The notes: generated by a model from the sequence alone, not told the origin. DNA of 64,000 bases from Symbiodinium kawagutii (GCA_009767595.1 VSDK01001190.1:385787-449786), one strand, 5' to 3'. Positions 35,344-46,140 are shown, counted from the first letter of the stretch. Translations and numbers: made by a program.

Positions 35344-35475
35344 TAATACATCTAGATCACGGACGTAGCGTGTTTGTACAACTGGTGACTTGGGAAAGTG
35401 GATCGTGGGATGGGAGACCTGTTGCCTTCTGAGGCTACATGGATTTCCCACCCAATTGCAACCTTGCAATTGCAG

Positions 35476-35556
35476 AAAAGGCTTTCAAGGCCTGGGTTTC
35501 CATGTCCGTCGCTCAGATCAAGGGGACCCCAGTTTCACAAACGCATATGCGCGCAG
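35476..35556 (+). CDS. exon, duplicate of 32730-32810
   Basis: Same sequence as copy 1; donor equally uncertain. Confidence 0.35.
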
Positions 35557-35645
35557 TGTTTTTTTTACAAAACTGAAGACATACATTGTATATCTCTACC
35601 TTATATACAGCTCTAAAGTGTTCTAAAGTTGTTTTAATTGCGCAG

Positions 35646-35795
35646 CATTGCTAGGTGACTTCACACTTTTGGCATTCGTAAATACGTCTGAGGCCGCCAA
35701 AAACCTTCAAAGCGACCTGGAGCGGGTGCACCGCTGAGCCTGAGGAGGAGAAGAACAGCTTTGACTTTCTGCGAGAAATGTACGCAGGCAAGGCC
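35646..35795 (+). CDS. exon, duplicate of 32900-33049
   Basis: Same sequence as copy 1, with the same two-frame ambiguity. Confidence 0.35.
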
Positions 35796-35987
35796 TAACT
35801 GACCATCTTGATTGTCATCACCAGTAAAGCAGGACACCAGATGACCTGGGAGTAGTGCACCAAGTTACATAATTACATACTAATATACGTAAAAAAAAGA
35901 GATGACGTGGGACTGGCTGTGTATTGACAAACCTAACATTTCGGATGTTGCAGTATTTCCAGTGGTCAACGGATCCTCTCTGCGCAG

Positions 35988-36149
35988 GTGATAGTGAATC
36001 ATTCCCTTCTTGAGATTGACGCAACAAGTGGTTCTGAACTGCGCGAAGCCATTGCTGGAACTGCTCGAATAGTAGCCAGGGAGAGAAATCATCAGCCGGA
36101 GAGAGAAAAGGTTCCAAGGACGGTCCAAGAACTCAGACAGGAATTACAG
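35988..36149 (+). CDS. 54-codon exon, duplicate of 33242-33403
   Basis: Same acceptor and frame as copy 1. Confidence 0.5.
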
Positions 36150-36428
36150 GGTACCCATGGCTATCCCCATTGTAGCTGTGAGTGTGGAAATCCCAAGACA
36201 TGTGGTTTAACAGATCCATGTGGGGGATGTGTTGATAGCTGATATCTAGTAGAGACAAAAATAACATATACCAAATTAAAGCATTTTGATTTTCATGTGG
36301 TATCAAACAGGTGCGACAGGAGGCATGCACACCGTCTTCTAGGGAGTTGCCATGGTTATCATTTGTAGAACCAATGACTTGTGAGGTGACCTGCAAAGCC
36401 ATTTTGGCTGTAGAACTGGCTGTAGCAG

Positions 36429-36578
36429 CTTGCCGAATCTTGCTACTATGGAAAGGATCAGGTTGCATTCGAAAACACCACCGTCGGCCTATAGACGTCG
36501 ACGAGCGGCTCCATCTCCTTTCTCTGGACAGATGGAGGCTCAGAACCCAAACTTCTCAATGCCTTTGTCTGACGTTGA
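36429..36578 (+). CDS. intact form of the exon truncated in copy 1
   Basis: Reads LPNLATMERIRLHSKTPPSA ... SGQMEAQNPNFSMPLSDVE and is followed by an AT-rich stretch. The donor is near GACGTTGAATAC; the exact position is uncertain. Confidence 0.5.
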
Positions 36579-36639
36579 ATACTTTATACATATGTTATCA
36601 TGTGCCTTGGATTGTAAACATTCTGTGCCGCTCTTGCAG

Positions 36640-36702
36640 GTCACGGTCCAGCCATCTGCGCTTGGGTGCGCGCAGAAGGACCATGGAGAGGCGCCAACAT
36701 AC
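36640..36702 (+). CDS. short exon, unknown protein
   Basis: The acceptor CTCTTGCAG at 36639 is followed by GTC in phase 0. The translation is VTVQPSALGCAQKDHGEAPT followed by Y and TGA. GGAGAG|GCGCCA inside could be a GC donor, which would end the exon before the stop. Confidence 0.45.
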
Positions 36703-36768
36703 TGATAAGTAATGCATGTGGCATTGAATTGCTCTTTTCAAGGATAGCATGCCTTTTGTTTTTTGCAG

Positions 36769-36840
36769 GGCTATGTTAAAGCATCTGCATCTGGGTCAGC
36801 GGTGCTTCAACAGGCGGGGAACTCTGCAAGCGCATTGATA
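36769..36840 (+). CDS. short exon, possible methyltransferase motif X
   Basis: The acceptor TTTTTTGCAG at 36768 is followed in phase 0 by GYVKASASGSAVLQQAGNSA and SALI before TGA. The string QQAGNSASALI resembles the C-terminal motif X of C5-cytosine methyltransferases (Y-K-Q-x-GN(S/A)-x-x-V). If correct, the upstream duplicated exons would belong to a second, diverged methyltransferase gene. No PC or ENV motif was found nearby, so this stays tentative. Confidence 0.35.
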
Positions 36841-37121
36841 TGAACGGATATGAAATGTTCACATCATGTCACTGTCTGTTGTCGAACGAAGGGCTTTGTA
36901 GACAGATGACATAGGTCACGGGGCACTGCCAGGTTTTAGATTCTTCAGCAATTCCTGAAAGGGAAAATAGACATACCCTTGCTAGGCCCAAGAGGAACCA
37001 AGGGCCAAAGCAGACCTCGTTGTGCAAGGGCCGGATCATGTTGATGAGGCGCCTGTTGCGTGATAGTTTTATGTGGGGTTTGACTGCTGAGTTTGATTGA
37101 ACTCATTTGTTTTACTGCAAG

Positions 37122-37210
37122 GAGACGCCGCCAGAAATTTCTTTGCCATTCACAGATGGTTCGAGAGAGGACCAATGATAGCGCGATTAGGAAACAAACA
37201 TTTTGACAGT
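37122..37210 (+). CDS. candidate exon, unknown protein
   Basis: After ACTGCAAG at 37121 the frame reads DAARNFFAIHRWFERGPMIA and RLGNKHFDSS. The motif GGAAGTCCCAAGACATG follows at 37218. The boundaries are uncertain. Confidence 0.35.
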
Positions 37211-37496
37211 AGTTGCAGGAAGTCCCAAGACATGTCAATACATACGATACATATGTACATATTGAAGAGCATGGATTCCAACTGGCAAGAAGTTGCTGCC
37301 GGATTTTTTGTGGGAAGTTACACTTGCCAGTGTGGATGACCAACCTGTCAGGAGCAAATGGGAAAGCGCAGAAAGATGTGTCGACCTGAAGAGGCGAGTT
37401 TCAGTTCAGGCCAACCAATCACTATAGATGCAACAAGCAAGCATTTGAACACCTTACAAATTCTCTGTTTACTCTTGGGGTTCTATTTTGGAGCCA

Positions 37497-37585
37497 GGCG
37501 GCTGAAATCGAATTGGCAACGAAAGCTGTGGGGAGCTCAGCAAAAAAGTACCATGGTTCTGAAACCAATATGCCTAAAACTACAA
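37497..37585 (+). CDS. exon of the 'AAETESS' repeat family, copy a
   Basis: Reads AAEIELATKAVGSSAKKYHG followed by SETNMPK. Related copies: 37968 (AAETESSTTKAVGCSAKKFH) and 38441 (AAETESTAKAVGCSAKTQ). No known domain; a low-complexity Ala/Ser/Thr/Lys segment repeated by exon duplication. Confidence 0.4.
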
Positions 37586-37857
37586 ATCCCTAGTCATCAG
37601 ATTGTGGATTGACGAACTCATTGCCTCCTAGTTATTGGATGTTCGAGTGTGCCATTTCCAAGAATTTACTTGTACACTGAGAAATTATATAATGATTGAA
37701 TAAGAGAGTTGGAACCTGCCGCCAACCAAAACCGTCCCAGGCTGCTGACATTGAATCGTCAACGAACGTTGTGGGATGCTCAGAAACTACTTTCCTGGCG
37801 CTCTACATGGTCCCGAAACCAAAATCAAGACTAACACAACCGCAACTCCCAAGTCAG

Positions 37858-37960
37858 GAGGTATTGGATAGCAGAACTGGTTGCTTGCTGGTTGTTGGAT
37901 TGTCGAATGTAACATTTCCAGGACTTGAACAAGAGAGTTGGAAGCTGCGCCAACCAAACC
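37858..37960 (+). CDS. candidate exon after an introner 3' motif
   Basis: CAACTCCCAAGTCAG is followed directly by GAGGTATTGG, which translates EVLDSRTGCLLVVGLSNVTF. The motif sits right at the acceptor. The same exon recurs at ~38331 and ~40052. Confidence 0.4.
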
Positions 37961-37967
37961 GCTCCAG

Positions 37968-38055
37968 GCTGCTGAAACTGAATCGTCGACAACGAAAGCT
38001 GTAGGATGCTCAGCAAAAAAGTTCCATGGTGCTGAAACCAATAGGCCTAAACCTA
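37968..38055 (+). CDS. exon of the 'AAETESS' repeat family, copy b
   Basis: The acceptor CGCTCCAG precedes GCTGCTGAAACTGAATCG. It reads AAETESSTTKAVGCSAKKFH. The upstream EAAPTKPLQ is in the same frame, so the exon may start earlier, at 37938. Confidence 0.45.
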
Positions 38056-38144
38056 CAAATCCCTAGTCATCAGATTGTGGATTGAAGAACTCATTGCCTC
38101 CTAGTTATTGGATGTTCGAGTGTGCCATTTCCAAGAATTTACTT

Positions 38145-39865
38145 GTACACTGAGAAATTATATAATGATTGAATAAGAGAGTTGGAACCTGCCGCCAACC
38201 AAAACCGTCCCAGGCTGCTGACATTGAATCGTCAACGAACGTTGTGGGATGCTCAGAAACTACTTTCCTGGCGCTCTACATGGTCCCGAAACCAAAATCA
38301 AGACTAACACAACCGCAAATCCCAAGTCAGGAGATATTGGATAGCAGAACTGGTTGCTTCCTGGTTGTTGGATTGTCGGATGTAACATTTCCAGCACTTG
38401 AACAAGAGAGTTGGAAGCTGCGCCAACCAAACCACTCCAGGCTGCTGAAACTGAATCGACAGCAAAAGCTGTGGGATGCTCAGCAAAAACGCAAATTGAA
38501 AGCAAGATGACTATTCATATCCCACGTCGTTGGCTCATTGCATGGTTGAGTACCAGCTTGAAAGATTGTATGCGTGCATGTCCGAGTCTGTATTTGTGAT
38601 GCTTTATTCCACTGGCTTAGGCCGCTGAAACCAATGAGGCTACCACGACAAAAGCCGGGTACTTGGCAACAAAACTGTGTTTGCCCTGAACAATTGTGGA
38701 AATCAAGAACCCATGAAACCGCACATCGTTTCTACAAAGGTAAGCAATGGTAAGATCAAAAGAAACATTATAACACAACTATATATATAGCTTTTTCGTT
38801 GAGCAGATTCTGCAACCCAGTACGCATCCCAAGTCATGCGCTATCAGGTTGAATCGGAGGTTGCCGCAGTGGGGAGCCCAACTTCCAACGACTCAAAAAC
38901 TTCAATCAGATTCTTCAAATTTGTGATTTGGTGTTCACTCATTGCACCTTATTCCAATCGAAATTATTTTCCAGGGTTTCGTTCCTTCACAGGTGAAAGA
39001 TATAGACTTCATTACAGCGGTTGTGGAATTGATGAGATGCCATTTGATGCCAGCAAGCCCACAAGTCCCATGACATGGCCTTAGCAGTGATCCATTCCCA
39101 AGGAAGAGGAATCGAGTCATCAGCCAAACGAGCAGAAGCAGGCACACTGGAATTGAAACGCCTTGAAATGATTGGTCGATCATGTAGATGGTCAACATTT
39201 TCAAGATTTTATCCAAATGTTGTTTGCCGTATGTTTTCCAAACTGCTTTGGATGTGTTGGGACCTCATGCAAGTCCCACGTCATGCCCTTTCAGGTGGCA
39301 TCAATGGGTGCCGCAGTGGGGAGCCCAACTTCGCAGCCGCCGAGTCTCAATGGCGTCAATCGGATTCTCAGGTTTGTGATCTGATTTCACTCATGCGTTT
39401 TTCCATCTTATTCCAATTGGAATCATTCTCCAGGGTTTCGTTCGTTAACGGGCGGTGTAGACTTCATTGCAATGCTTGGGGAATTGATGAGATGCATTCA
39501 AGCCCACAAGTCCCATGACATGTCTTTAGAAGTCGTCCATTCCCCAAGGTGGAAGAATCCAGTCATCAGCCCGAGAAGCAGAAGCAGGCGCACTGGACAT
39601 GAAACGCCTTGAAATGACTGATCAAATCGATGATTTCATGATATGATATATCCAAAATTATCCAAACATTTTTAGATATATCCAGATGTTCTTTGCTGAA
39701 AAAATGTTCCCCCAGTCTGAAACCGACTACGCATCCCAAGTCATGTGCTATCAGGTGGCAATGGAGGTTGCCGCAGCGGGGAGCCCAACTTCGCAGCAAA
39801 GGGTTTCTTCCATTCAGGGGCAGTATAGACTTCATTGCAATGGTTGGGGAATTGAGCAGATGCCA
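38145..39865 (+). repeat. 1721 bp tandem duplication, copy A
   Basis: Matches 39866-41586 at an offset of 1721, with scattered differences near 39170-39200 and 39380-39400. It contains two 'AAETESS' exon copies and three ~430 bp units. The junction is at GCAGATGCCA|GTACACTGAG. Confidence 0.9.
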
Positions 39866-41586
39866 GTACACTGAGAAATTATATAATGATTGAATAAGAG
39901 AGTTGGAACCTGCCGCCAACCAAAACCGTCCCAGGCTGCTGACATTGAATCGTCAACGAACGTTGTGGGATGCTCAGAAACTACTTTCCTGGCGCTCTAC
40001 ATGGTCCCGAAACCAAAATCAAGACTAACACAACCGCAAATCCCAAGTCAGGAGATATTGGATAGCAGAACTGGTTGCTTCCTGGTTGTTGGATTGTCGG
40101 ATGTAACATTTCCAGCACTTGAACAAGAGAGTTGGAAGCTGCGCCAACCAAACCACTCCAGGCTGCTGAAACTGAATCGACAGCAAAAGCTGTGGGATGC
40201 TCAGCAAAAACGCAAATTGAAAGCAAGATGACTATTCATATCCCACGTCGTTGGCTCATTGCATGGTTGAGTACCAGCTTGAAAGATTGTATGCGTGCAT
40301 GTCCGAGTCTGTATTTGTGATGCTTTATTCCACTGGCTTAGGCCGCTGAAACCAATGAGGCTACCACGACAAAAGCCGGGTACTTGGCAACAAAACTGTG
40401 TTTGCCCTGAACAATTGTGGAAATCAAGAACCCATGAAACCGCACATCGTTTCTACAAAGGTAAGCAATGGTAAGATCAAAAGAAACATTATAACACAAC
40501 TATATATATAGCTTTTTCGTTGAGCAGATTCTGCAACCCAGTACGCATCCCAAGTCATGCGCTATCAGGTTGAATCGGAGGTTGCCGCAGTGGGGAGCCC
40601 AACTTCCAACGACTCAAAAACTTCAATCAGATTCTTCAAATTTGTGATTTGGTGTTCACTCATTGCACCTTATTCCAATCGAAATTATTTTCCAGGGTTT
40701 CGTTCCTTCACAGGTGAAAGATATAGACTTCATTACAGCGGTTGTGGAATTGATGAGATGCCATTTGATGCCAGCAAGCCCACAAGTCCCATGACATGGC
40801 CTTAGCAGTGATCCATTCCCAAGGAAGAGGAATCGAGTCATCAGCCAAACGAGCAGAAGCAGGCACACTGGAAATGAAACAAATTGAAATGATTGGTCGA
40901 TCATATAGATGGTCAACGTTTTCAAGATTTTATCCAAATGTTGTTTGCCGTATGTTTTCCAAACTGCTTTGGATGTGTTGGGACCTCATGCAAGTCCCAC
41001 GTCATGCCCTTTCAGGTGGCATCAATGGGTGCCGCAGTGGGGAGCCCAACTTCGCAGCCGCCGAGTCTCAATGGCGTCAATCGGATTCTCAGGTTTGTGA
41101 TCTGATATTCACTCATGAGTTTTTCCATCTTATTCCAATTGGAATCATTCTCCAGGGTTTCGTTCGTTAACGGGCGGTGTAGACTTCATTGCAATGCTTG
41201 GGGAATTGATGAGATGCATTCAAGCCCACAAGTCCCATGACATGTTTTTAGAAGTCGTCCATTCCCCAAGGTGGAAGAATCCAGTCATCAGCCCGAGAAG
41301 CAGAAGCAGGCGCACTGGACATGAAACGCCTTGAAATGACTGATCAAATCGATGATTTCATGATATGATATATCCAAAATTATCCAAACATTTTTAGATA
41401 TATCCAGATGTTCTTTGCTGAAAAAATGTTCCCCCAGTCTGAAACCGACTACGCATCCCAAGTCATGTGCTATCAGGTGGCAACGGAGGTTGCCGCAGCG
41501 GGGAGCCCAACTTCGCAGCAAAGGGTTTCTTCCATTCAGGGGCAGTATAGACTTCATTGCAATGGTTGGGGAATTGAGCAGATGCC
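39866..41586 (+). repeat. 1721 bp tandem duplication, copy B
   Basis: As copy A. It ends at GAGCAGATGCCA, after which the sequence continues into the direct-repeat-flanked gene at 41.6 kb. Confidence 0.9.
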
Positions 41587-41652
41587 ATCAAGACCACAAG
41601 TGTGAGTTGAGAGTTGACAAGTGTTGGGTGCACAAATCAAGAAGTGTACTAG

Positions 41653-41701
41653 TCTGCACTGCGGGCATTTTGTGTTCAAGTGAAAAAGAGCGTTGGCTGC
41701 T
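41653..41701 (+). repeat. left direct repeat flanking the 41.7-43.0 kb gene
   Basis: TCTGCACTGCGGGCATTTTG then GTTCAAGTGAAAAAGAGCGT. Imperfect match to 42996-43044 (TCAGCACTGCTTGACTTTTG then GTTCAAGTCAAAAAGAGTGT). Confidence 0.7.
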
Positions 41702-41718
41702 TTTGAGCCCAATGCACA

Positions 41719-42994
41719 ATGGACCCAAGGAGAGGTGAAGAAAGAGCTCATGGTCCTCATGAGTCCAGGGATGCTGGGGCTGGAGGTCGTCGTCCCCCAC
41801 CTCCGCAGCCTCCTTTTCGCCCCCACGGGTTCAACCGCGCGGGAGGCGGGGCTTGGAATCGGGCAGGCTGGAGAGAAACTTGGACATTGAGGCAATGGAG
41901 GGCACCCAGTTCAAGACCGTGGATGGGCCCGAGGGTAGTGGGGCCTGCAGTGAGATCCATGGACAACCCGTCATTGTCCTCCACAGGCTCCACAGGTGCT
42001 TCGTCGACGGCAGCTGCGGTGCCATCTTCAAGCAAGGCTGGAGGCACTGGACATGGTGCTGGGGAAGCCAGTGCCTCGGTGTCAACCGAGGTGCAGCAGG
42101 AAATCCCTCGCGAATTTGCTTTCGGGCGTTTTATATCGCACCGCCATCCAGCCCACAGCGCTTGGCGACCGCCATTGTCTGGAGGTCACACGGTCGAGGT
42201 CATCGACGATCGGAACTCCGACATGATGTCGGATGACATCGACCTGAACGACCTGCTGGCGACACCGGAGGACGCCACGAGCTACGAGAATGAGGAAGAA
42301 TCCCAGCTTGAGGATGATGATGATGGTGAGGAACCACCACAAGGAGATGACCCCGGAGATGGAGGGCTTGGCGATGGCAGAGAAGGACCAAGTGGGGTGT
42401 CGGGCAGCCGCGACAGACCAGCAGAAGGTTGTGGGGGGNNNNNNNNNNNNNNNNNNNNNNNNNNNNNNNNNNNNNNNNNNNNNNNNNNNNNNNNNNNNNN
42501 NNNNNNNNNNNNNNNNNNNNNNNNNNNNNNNNNNNNNNNNNNNNNNNNNNNNNNNNNNNNNNNNNNNNNNNNNNNNNNNNNNNNNNNNNNNNNNNNNNNN
42601 NNNNNNNNNNNNNNNNNNNNNNNNNNNNNNNNNNNNNNNNNNNNNNNNNNNNNNNNNNNNNNNNNNNNNNNNNNNNNNNNNNNNNNNNNNNNNNNNNNNN
42701 NNNNNNNNNNNNNNNNNNNNNNNNNNNNNNNNNNNNGACCCGGGAGGTGGAGGGCTTGGCGATGGCAGAGAAGGCCCAAGTGGGGTGTCAGGTTGTGGCG
42801 GCGGACGTCGTGACAGAAGCCGCTCTCGCGATTCCCCTCATCGAGGACCACCTCGAGGAGATCCAGCCGATGGACAAAGTGCTCCGCAGCCCCAAGAAGG
42901 ATCGACAAGGATCTCAGAGGATGGAACTATTCTCACACGTGGACATATCAGAACGGCAAGTGGCTACCATGAGATTTGGTTCCACAGCACTTGA
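41719..42994 (+). CDS. acidic/Arg-rich gag-like protein, interrupted by a gap
   Basis: Starts MDPRRGEERAHGPHESRDAG after a plausible context and runs intronless. The segments are Pro/Arg-rich at the N-terminus, a middle with FAFGRFISHRHPAHSAWRPP, a strongly acidic stretch (EEESQLEDDDDGEEPPQGDD), then the repeat GDGREGPSGVSG on both sides of 298 Ns (42439-42736). After the gap it ends RRDRSRSRDSPHRG ... ASGYHEIWFHST. The frame after the gap is offset by one base from that before it, so the true gap length is not 298 in frame. The repeat on both sides shows the gap covers a tandem repeat. It is flanked by ~50 bp direct repeats and embedded in the 430 bp array. A retroelement gag-type protein is possible but unproven. 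Confidence 0.5.
42439..42736. other. assembly gap (298 N)
   Basis: The run of N lies between two copies of a GGCTTGGCGATGGCAGAGAA repeat, so a collapsed tandem repeat is likely. Confidence 0.95.
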
Positions 42995-42995
42995 G

Positions 42996-43044
42996 TCAGC
43001 ACTGCTTGACTTTTGCGTTCAAGTCAAAAAGAGTGTTGGTTGCT
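42996..43044 (+). repeat. right direct repeat flanking the 41.7-43.0 kb gene
   Basis: Partner of 41653-41701, with roughly ten mismatches and one small gap. Confidence 0.7.
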
Positions 43045-43049
43045 CCCCT

Positions 43050-45165
43050 CATATCCAGATATATAGATATATCCAAATGTTCTTTGCTGAAAAATCGTTC
43101 CACACTGCTGGGCTGATTCAGAAACCAACTACACATCCCAAGTCATGCGCTATGAGGTGGCACCGGAGGTTGCCGCAGTGGGGAGCCCAACTTTGCAGCC
43201 AACGCTCTCAATGGTTTCAATCAGATTCTTAATTTTTGTGATTTGGTTTTCACTCATGAGTCATTCCATCTTATTCCAATCAAATTCATCGTAGAATGCA
43301 AAGGGAACCGGGTTCATTCAGGGATTCAAAAGATTTGATCTTCATTGCAATGGCTGGTGGATGAGTGATATGATATCACACACACAAGTCCCATGACATG
43401 GCCAAAGAAGTGCTCCATTTTCAAGGTGGAAGAATCGAGTCATCAGCCCGAGAAGCAGAAGCAGGCGCACTGGAATGGAAACGCATTGAAATTATTCATC
43501 ATGATTGATCATGATTGATCAAATAGATGGTTAACGTTTTCAAGACTTGATCCAGATGTTCTTTGCTGAAAAATTGTTCCACACTGCTGGGCTGATTCTG
43601 AAACTGACTACACATCCCAAGTCATGTGCTATGAGGTGGCGCCGGAGGTTGCCGCATTGGGGAGCCCAACTTCGCAGCCAACCACTTTCGATGCTAAGGC
43701 AAAGGGTTTCGTCCATTCATGGGTGATATAGACTTCGTTGCAACGGTTGGGAAATTGAGCAGATGCCATCAAGACCACAAGTCCCATGACATGGCCCTAT
43801 GAGTAATTCATTTCATCAGGCGCCGGGAAAGCAGGCGCCCCAGGAGCAGAAGCAGGCACACTGGACTTGTTGATATGCTTGATCAAATGGACGATCAAAT
43901 TTATCAAGATTTCATCCAGATGTTGTTTACTGTTTTTTTCAACTTGCTGCGGATGTTTCTGGGACTCATGACAAGTCCCCCATGTCCGCTTCTGTCAGGT
44001 GGCATGTGGGATTGCCGCAGTGGGGAGCTCAACTTTGCAGCCAACGCTCTCAATGGTTTCAATCAGATCTTTAATTTTTGGTGTTCACTCATGAGTCATT
44101 CCATCTTATTCCAATCAAAATCATCGTAGAATGCAGAGGGAACTGGGTTCATTCAGGGATTCAAAAGACTTGATCTTCATTGCAATGGCTGGTGGATGAG
44201 TGATATGATATCACATGCACAAGTCCCATGACATGGCCAAAGAAGTGATCCACTTTCAAGGTGGAAGAATCGAGTCATCAGCCCGAGAAGCAGAAGCAGG
44301 CGCACTGGAATGGAAACCCATTGAAATATTCATCATGATTGATCATGATTGATCAAATAGATGGTCAACGTTTTCAAGACTTGATCCAGATGTCCTTTGC
44401 TGAAAAATTGTTCCACACTGCTGGGCTGATTCTGAAACTGACTACACATCCCAAGTCATGTGCTATGAGGTGGCGCCGGAGGTTGCCGCATTGGGGAGCC
44501 CAACTTCGCAGCCAACCACTTTCGATGCTAAGGCAAAGGGTTTCGTCCATTCATGGGTGATATAGACTTCGTTGCAACGGTTGGGAAATTGAGCAGATGC
44601 CATCAAGACCACAAGTCCCATGACATGGCCCCATGAGTAATTCATTTCATCAGGCGCCGGGAAAGCAGGCGCCCCAGGAGCAGAAGCAGGCGCACTGGAC
44701 TTGTTGATATGCTTGATCAAATGGACGATCAAATTTATCAAGATTTCATCCAGATGTTGTTTACTGTTTTTTTCAACTTGCTGCGGATGTTTCTGGGACT
44801 CATGAGAAGTCCCCCATGTCCGCTTCTGTCAGGTGGCATGTGGGATTGCCGCAGTGGGGAGCCCAACTTTGCAGCCAACGCTCTTAATGGTTTCAATCAG
44901 ATTCTTAATTTTTGGTGTTCACTCATGAGTCATTCCATCTTATTCCAATCAAAATCATTGTCTAACGCAAAGGGTTTCGTTCATTCAGGGGTTGTAAAGA
45001 CTTCATTGATCTTCATTGCAATGGCCGGTGGATGAGTGCTATGATATCACGCCCACAAGTCCCATGACATGGCCAAACAAGTGCTCCATTTTCAAGGTGG
45101 AAGAATCGAGTCATCAGCCCGAGAAGCAGAAGCAGGCGCACTGGAAATGCACGTATTGATATGCT
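43050..45165 (+). repeat. array II of the ~430 bp unit (first part)
   Basis: Five units with anchors near 43180, 43660, 44025, 44494 and 44858. They alternate in two subtypes (one with GCTGAAAAATTGTTCCACAC, one with TGTTTACTGTTTTTTTCAAC), so a two-unit block of ~834 bp is the duplicated module. Confidence 0.8.
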
Positions 45166-45179
45166 TGGATGTCAGTGAT

Positions 45180-45265
45180 GTCAGTTGAAGATGAGAAGAG
45201 GAAGAAAAGGAAAAAGAAGAAGAATAAGAAGAAGAAGATAAGAAGAGAGAACTCATTGCAAGTTC
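45180..45265 (+). repeat. purine-rich AAG tract
   Basis: GAAGATGAGAAGAGGAAGAA and related repeats, almost pure A/G on this strand for about 70 bp. Confidence 0.8.
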
Positions 45266-45542
45266 ACTCGATTGTCCAAACTGGACTCCCTGCTGTTGGC
45301 TCAGCATGGGTGGGTCAGCATGGGTGGGAAGGGAGGGAAATGCAAGCACCTACAACACGTCAAATCGTGACCACACCCACCCACCCAAGCGTGGTGTCAT
45401 TGGCTAAGCAGCCGTAGATGCCCCTCATTGCCTAAGCTGGCAACAAGTGGCCATATGTCTCCACATATGGCATTCTCACCTAAGCAGGTGAATTTTTCCA
45501 TGTGTGACAAGTGTCTTTTCTCCATCCACGCTGATTTCAGCC

Positions 45543-45926
45543 ATGGCCCCCAAGCGACGCGCGACGTCGATGGCTCGTGGCGAGCTGGCACCTGTGAAGG
45601 AAGATGTTCGCATGCTGCAGCGTCAGGTGGCACGGCTGGGGCTTGATGCCACCACCATGCAGGCCACGTTGGGCTTGGTGGAGCACTATGTGCGTGAGCT
45701 GAGGGACTTTAGCCTCAGGGCCAAGGACGATTTGAAGACGATCAGTCAGTACCTGTTGGCCGAAGATCCATCCCCCGGTTTTCCTGCGGCACCACCGGCC
45801 AAGGGATTGCCCAAGAAGCTTCAGGAGGTTGATGATACTTTGAAGGACCTCAAACGTCGACTTGGAGTTCCTATGACCCCTGAGGTTGGTGATGCATCTT
45901 CCAGCAAGCGGCCACGCCATCAATGA
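45543..45926 (+). CDS. small basic coiled-coil protein, intronless
   Basis: Reads MAPKRRATSMARGELAPVKE, then LQRQVARLGLD with a heptad pattern, LRDFSLRAKDDLKTISQYLL, LPKKLQEVDDTLKDLKRRLG, and ends SSSKRPRHQ before TGA. 127 residues with basic ends; SKRPRH could be a nuclear localisation signal. It carries no introner motifs and lies in a ~1.1 kb insertion (about 45170-46260) that interrupts the 430 bp array. The start MAPK resembles that at 29862 and may indicate a related element class. A gag/ORF1-like or retrocopied host protein is possible. Confidence 0.55.
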   Translation: MAPKRRATSMARGELAPVKEDVRMLQRQVARLGLDATTMQATLGLVEHYVRELRDFSLRAKDDLKTISQYLLAEDPSPGFPAAPPAKGLPKKLQEVDDTLKDLKRRLGVPMTPEVGDASSSKRPRHQ

Positions 45927-46140
45927 GTTCCACGTTGTCGAGGCTAGCTGATCTCGTCCTGGCCTTGCTCACTTGACCTTCGTTGGTTGTTGACACCAGC
46001 TGAAACTTTTTAGTTTTTGATTTGACTTTGATCGATTCCCATCCTTGCAAATCGTCGGGTTGGGATTGATCAGGTGAAGTCACAACGTTATCTTGTTCAG
46101 TCAAGGGGCGATCTTTGAACTCCCATGTTCGCTTCGAGTC
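45871..46140 (-). CDS. minus-strand protein fragment
   Basis: Reads DSKRTWEFKDRPLTEQDNVV, then SQPDDLQGWESIKVKSKTKK and SKARTRSASLDNVELIDG, with clear protein composition and no low complexity. The frame stays open upstream to about 46290 but there becomes repeat-derived. It overlaps the 3' end of the + strand gene by ~55 bp. No domain recognised. If real, it is the only minus-strand coding segment after 28 kb. Confidence 0.35.
   Translation of the reverse strand, partial: DSKRTWEFKDRPLTEQDNVVTSPDQSQPDDLQGWESIKVKSKTKKFQLVSTTNEGQVSKARTRSASLDNVELIDGVAACWKMHHQPQGS

Larger units (their letters stand above)
33789..36534 (+). repeat. 2746 bp tandem duplication, copy 2
   Basis: See copy 1. The right end (36527-36534, GACAGATG) continues into an uninterrupted exon, so copy 2 has the ancestral right flank, and copy 1 has the ancestral left flank. 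Confidence 0.9.
37562..38507 (+). repeat. 473 bp tandem duplication, two copies
   Basis: Copy 1 is 37562-38034 and copy 2 is 38035-38507, starting at AAACCAATAxGCCTAAAxCT. Differences are few. Within each copy lies CAACTCCCAAGTCAGGAG or CAAATCCCAAGTCAGGAG, the introner 3' motif, at 37843 and ~38316. Confidence 0.8.
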
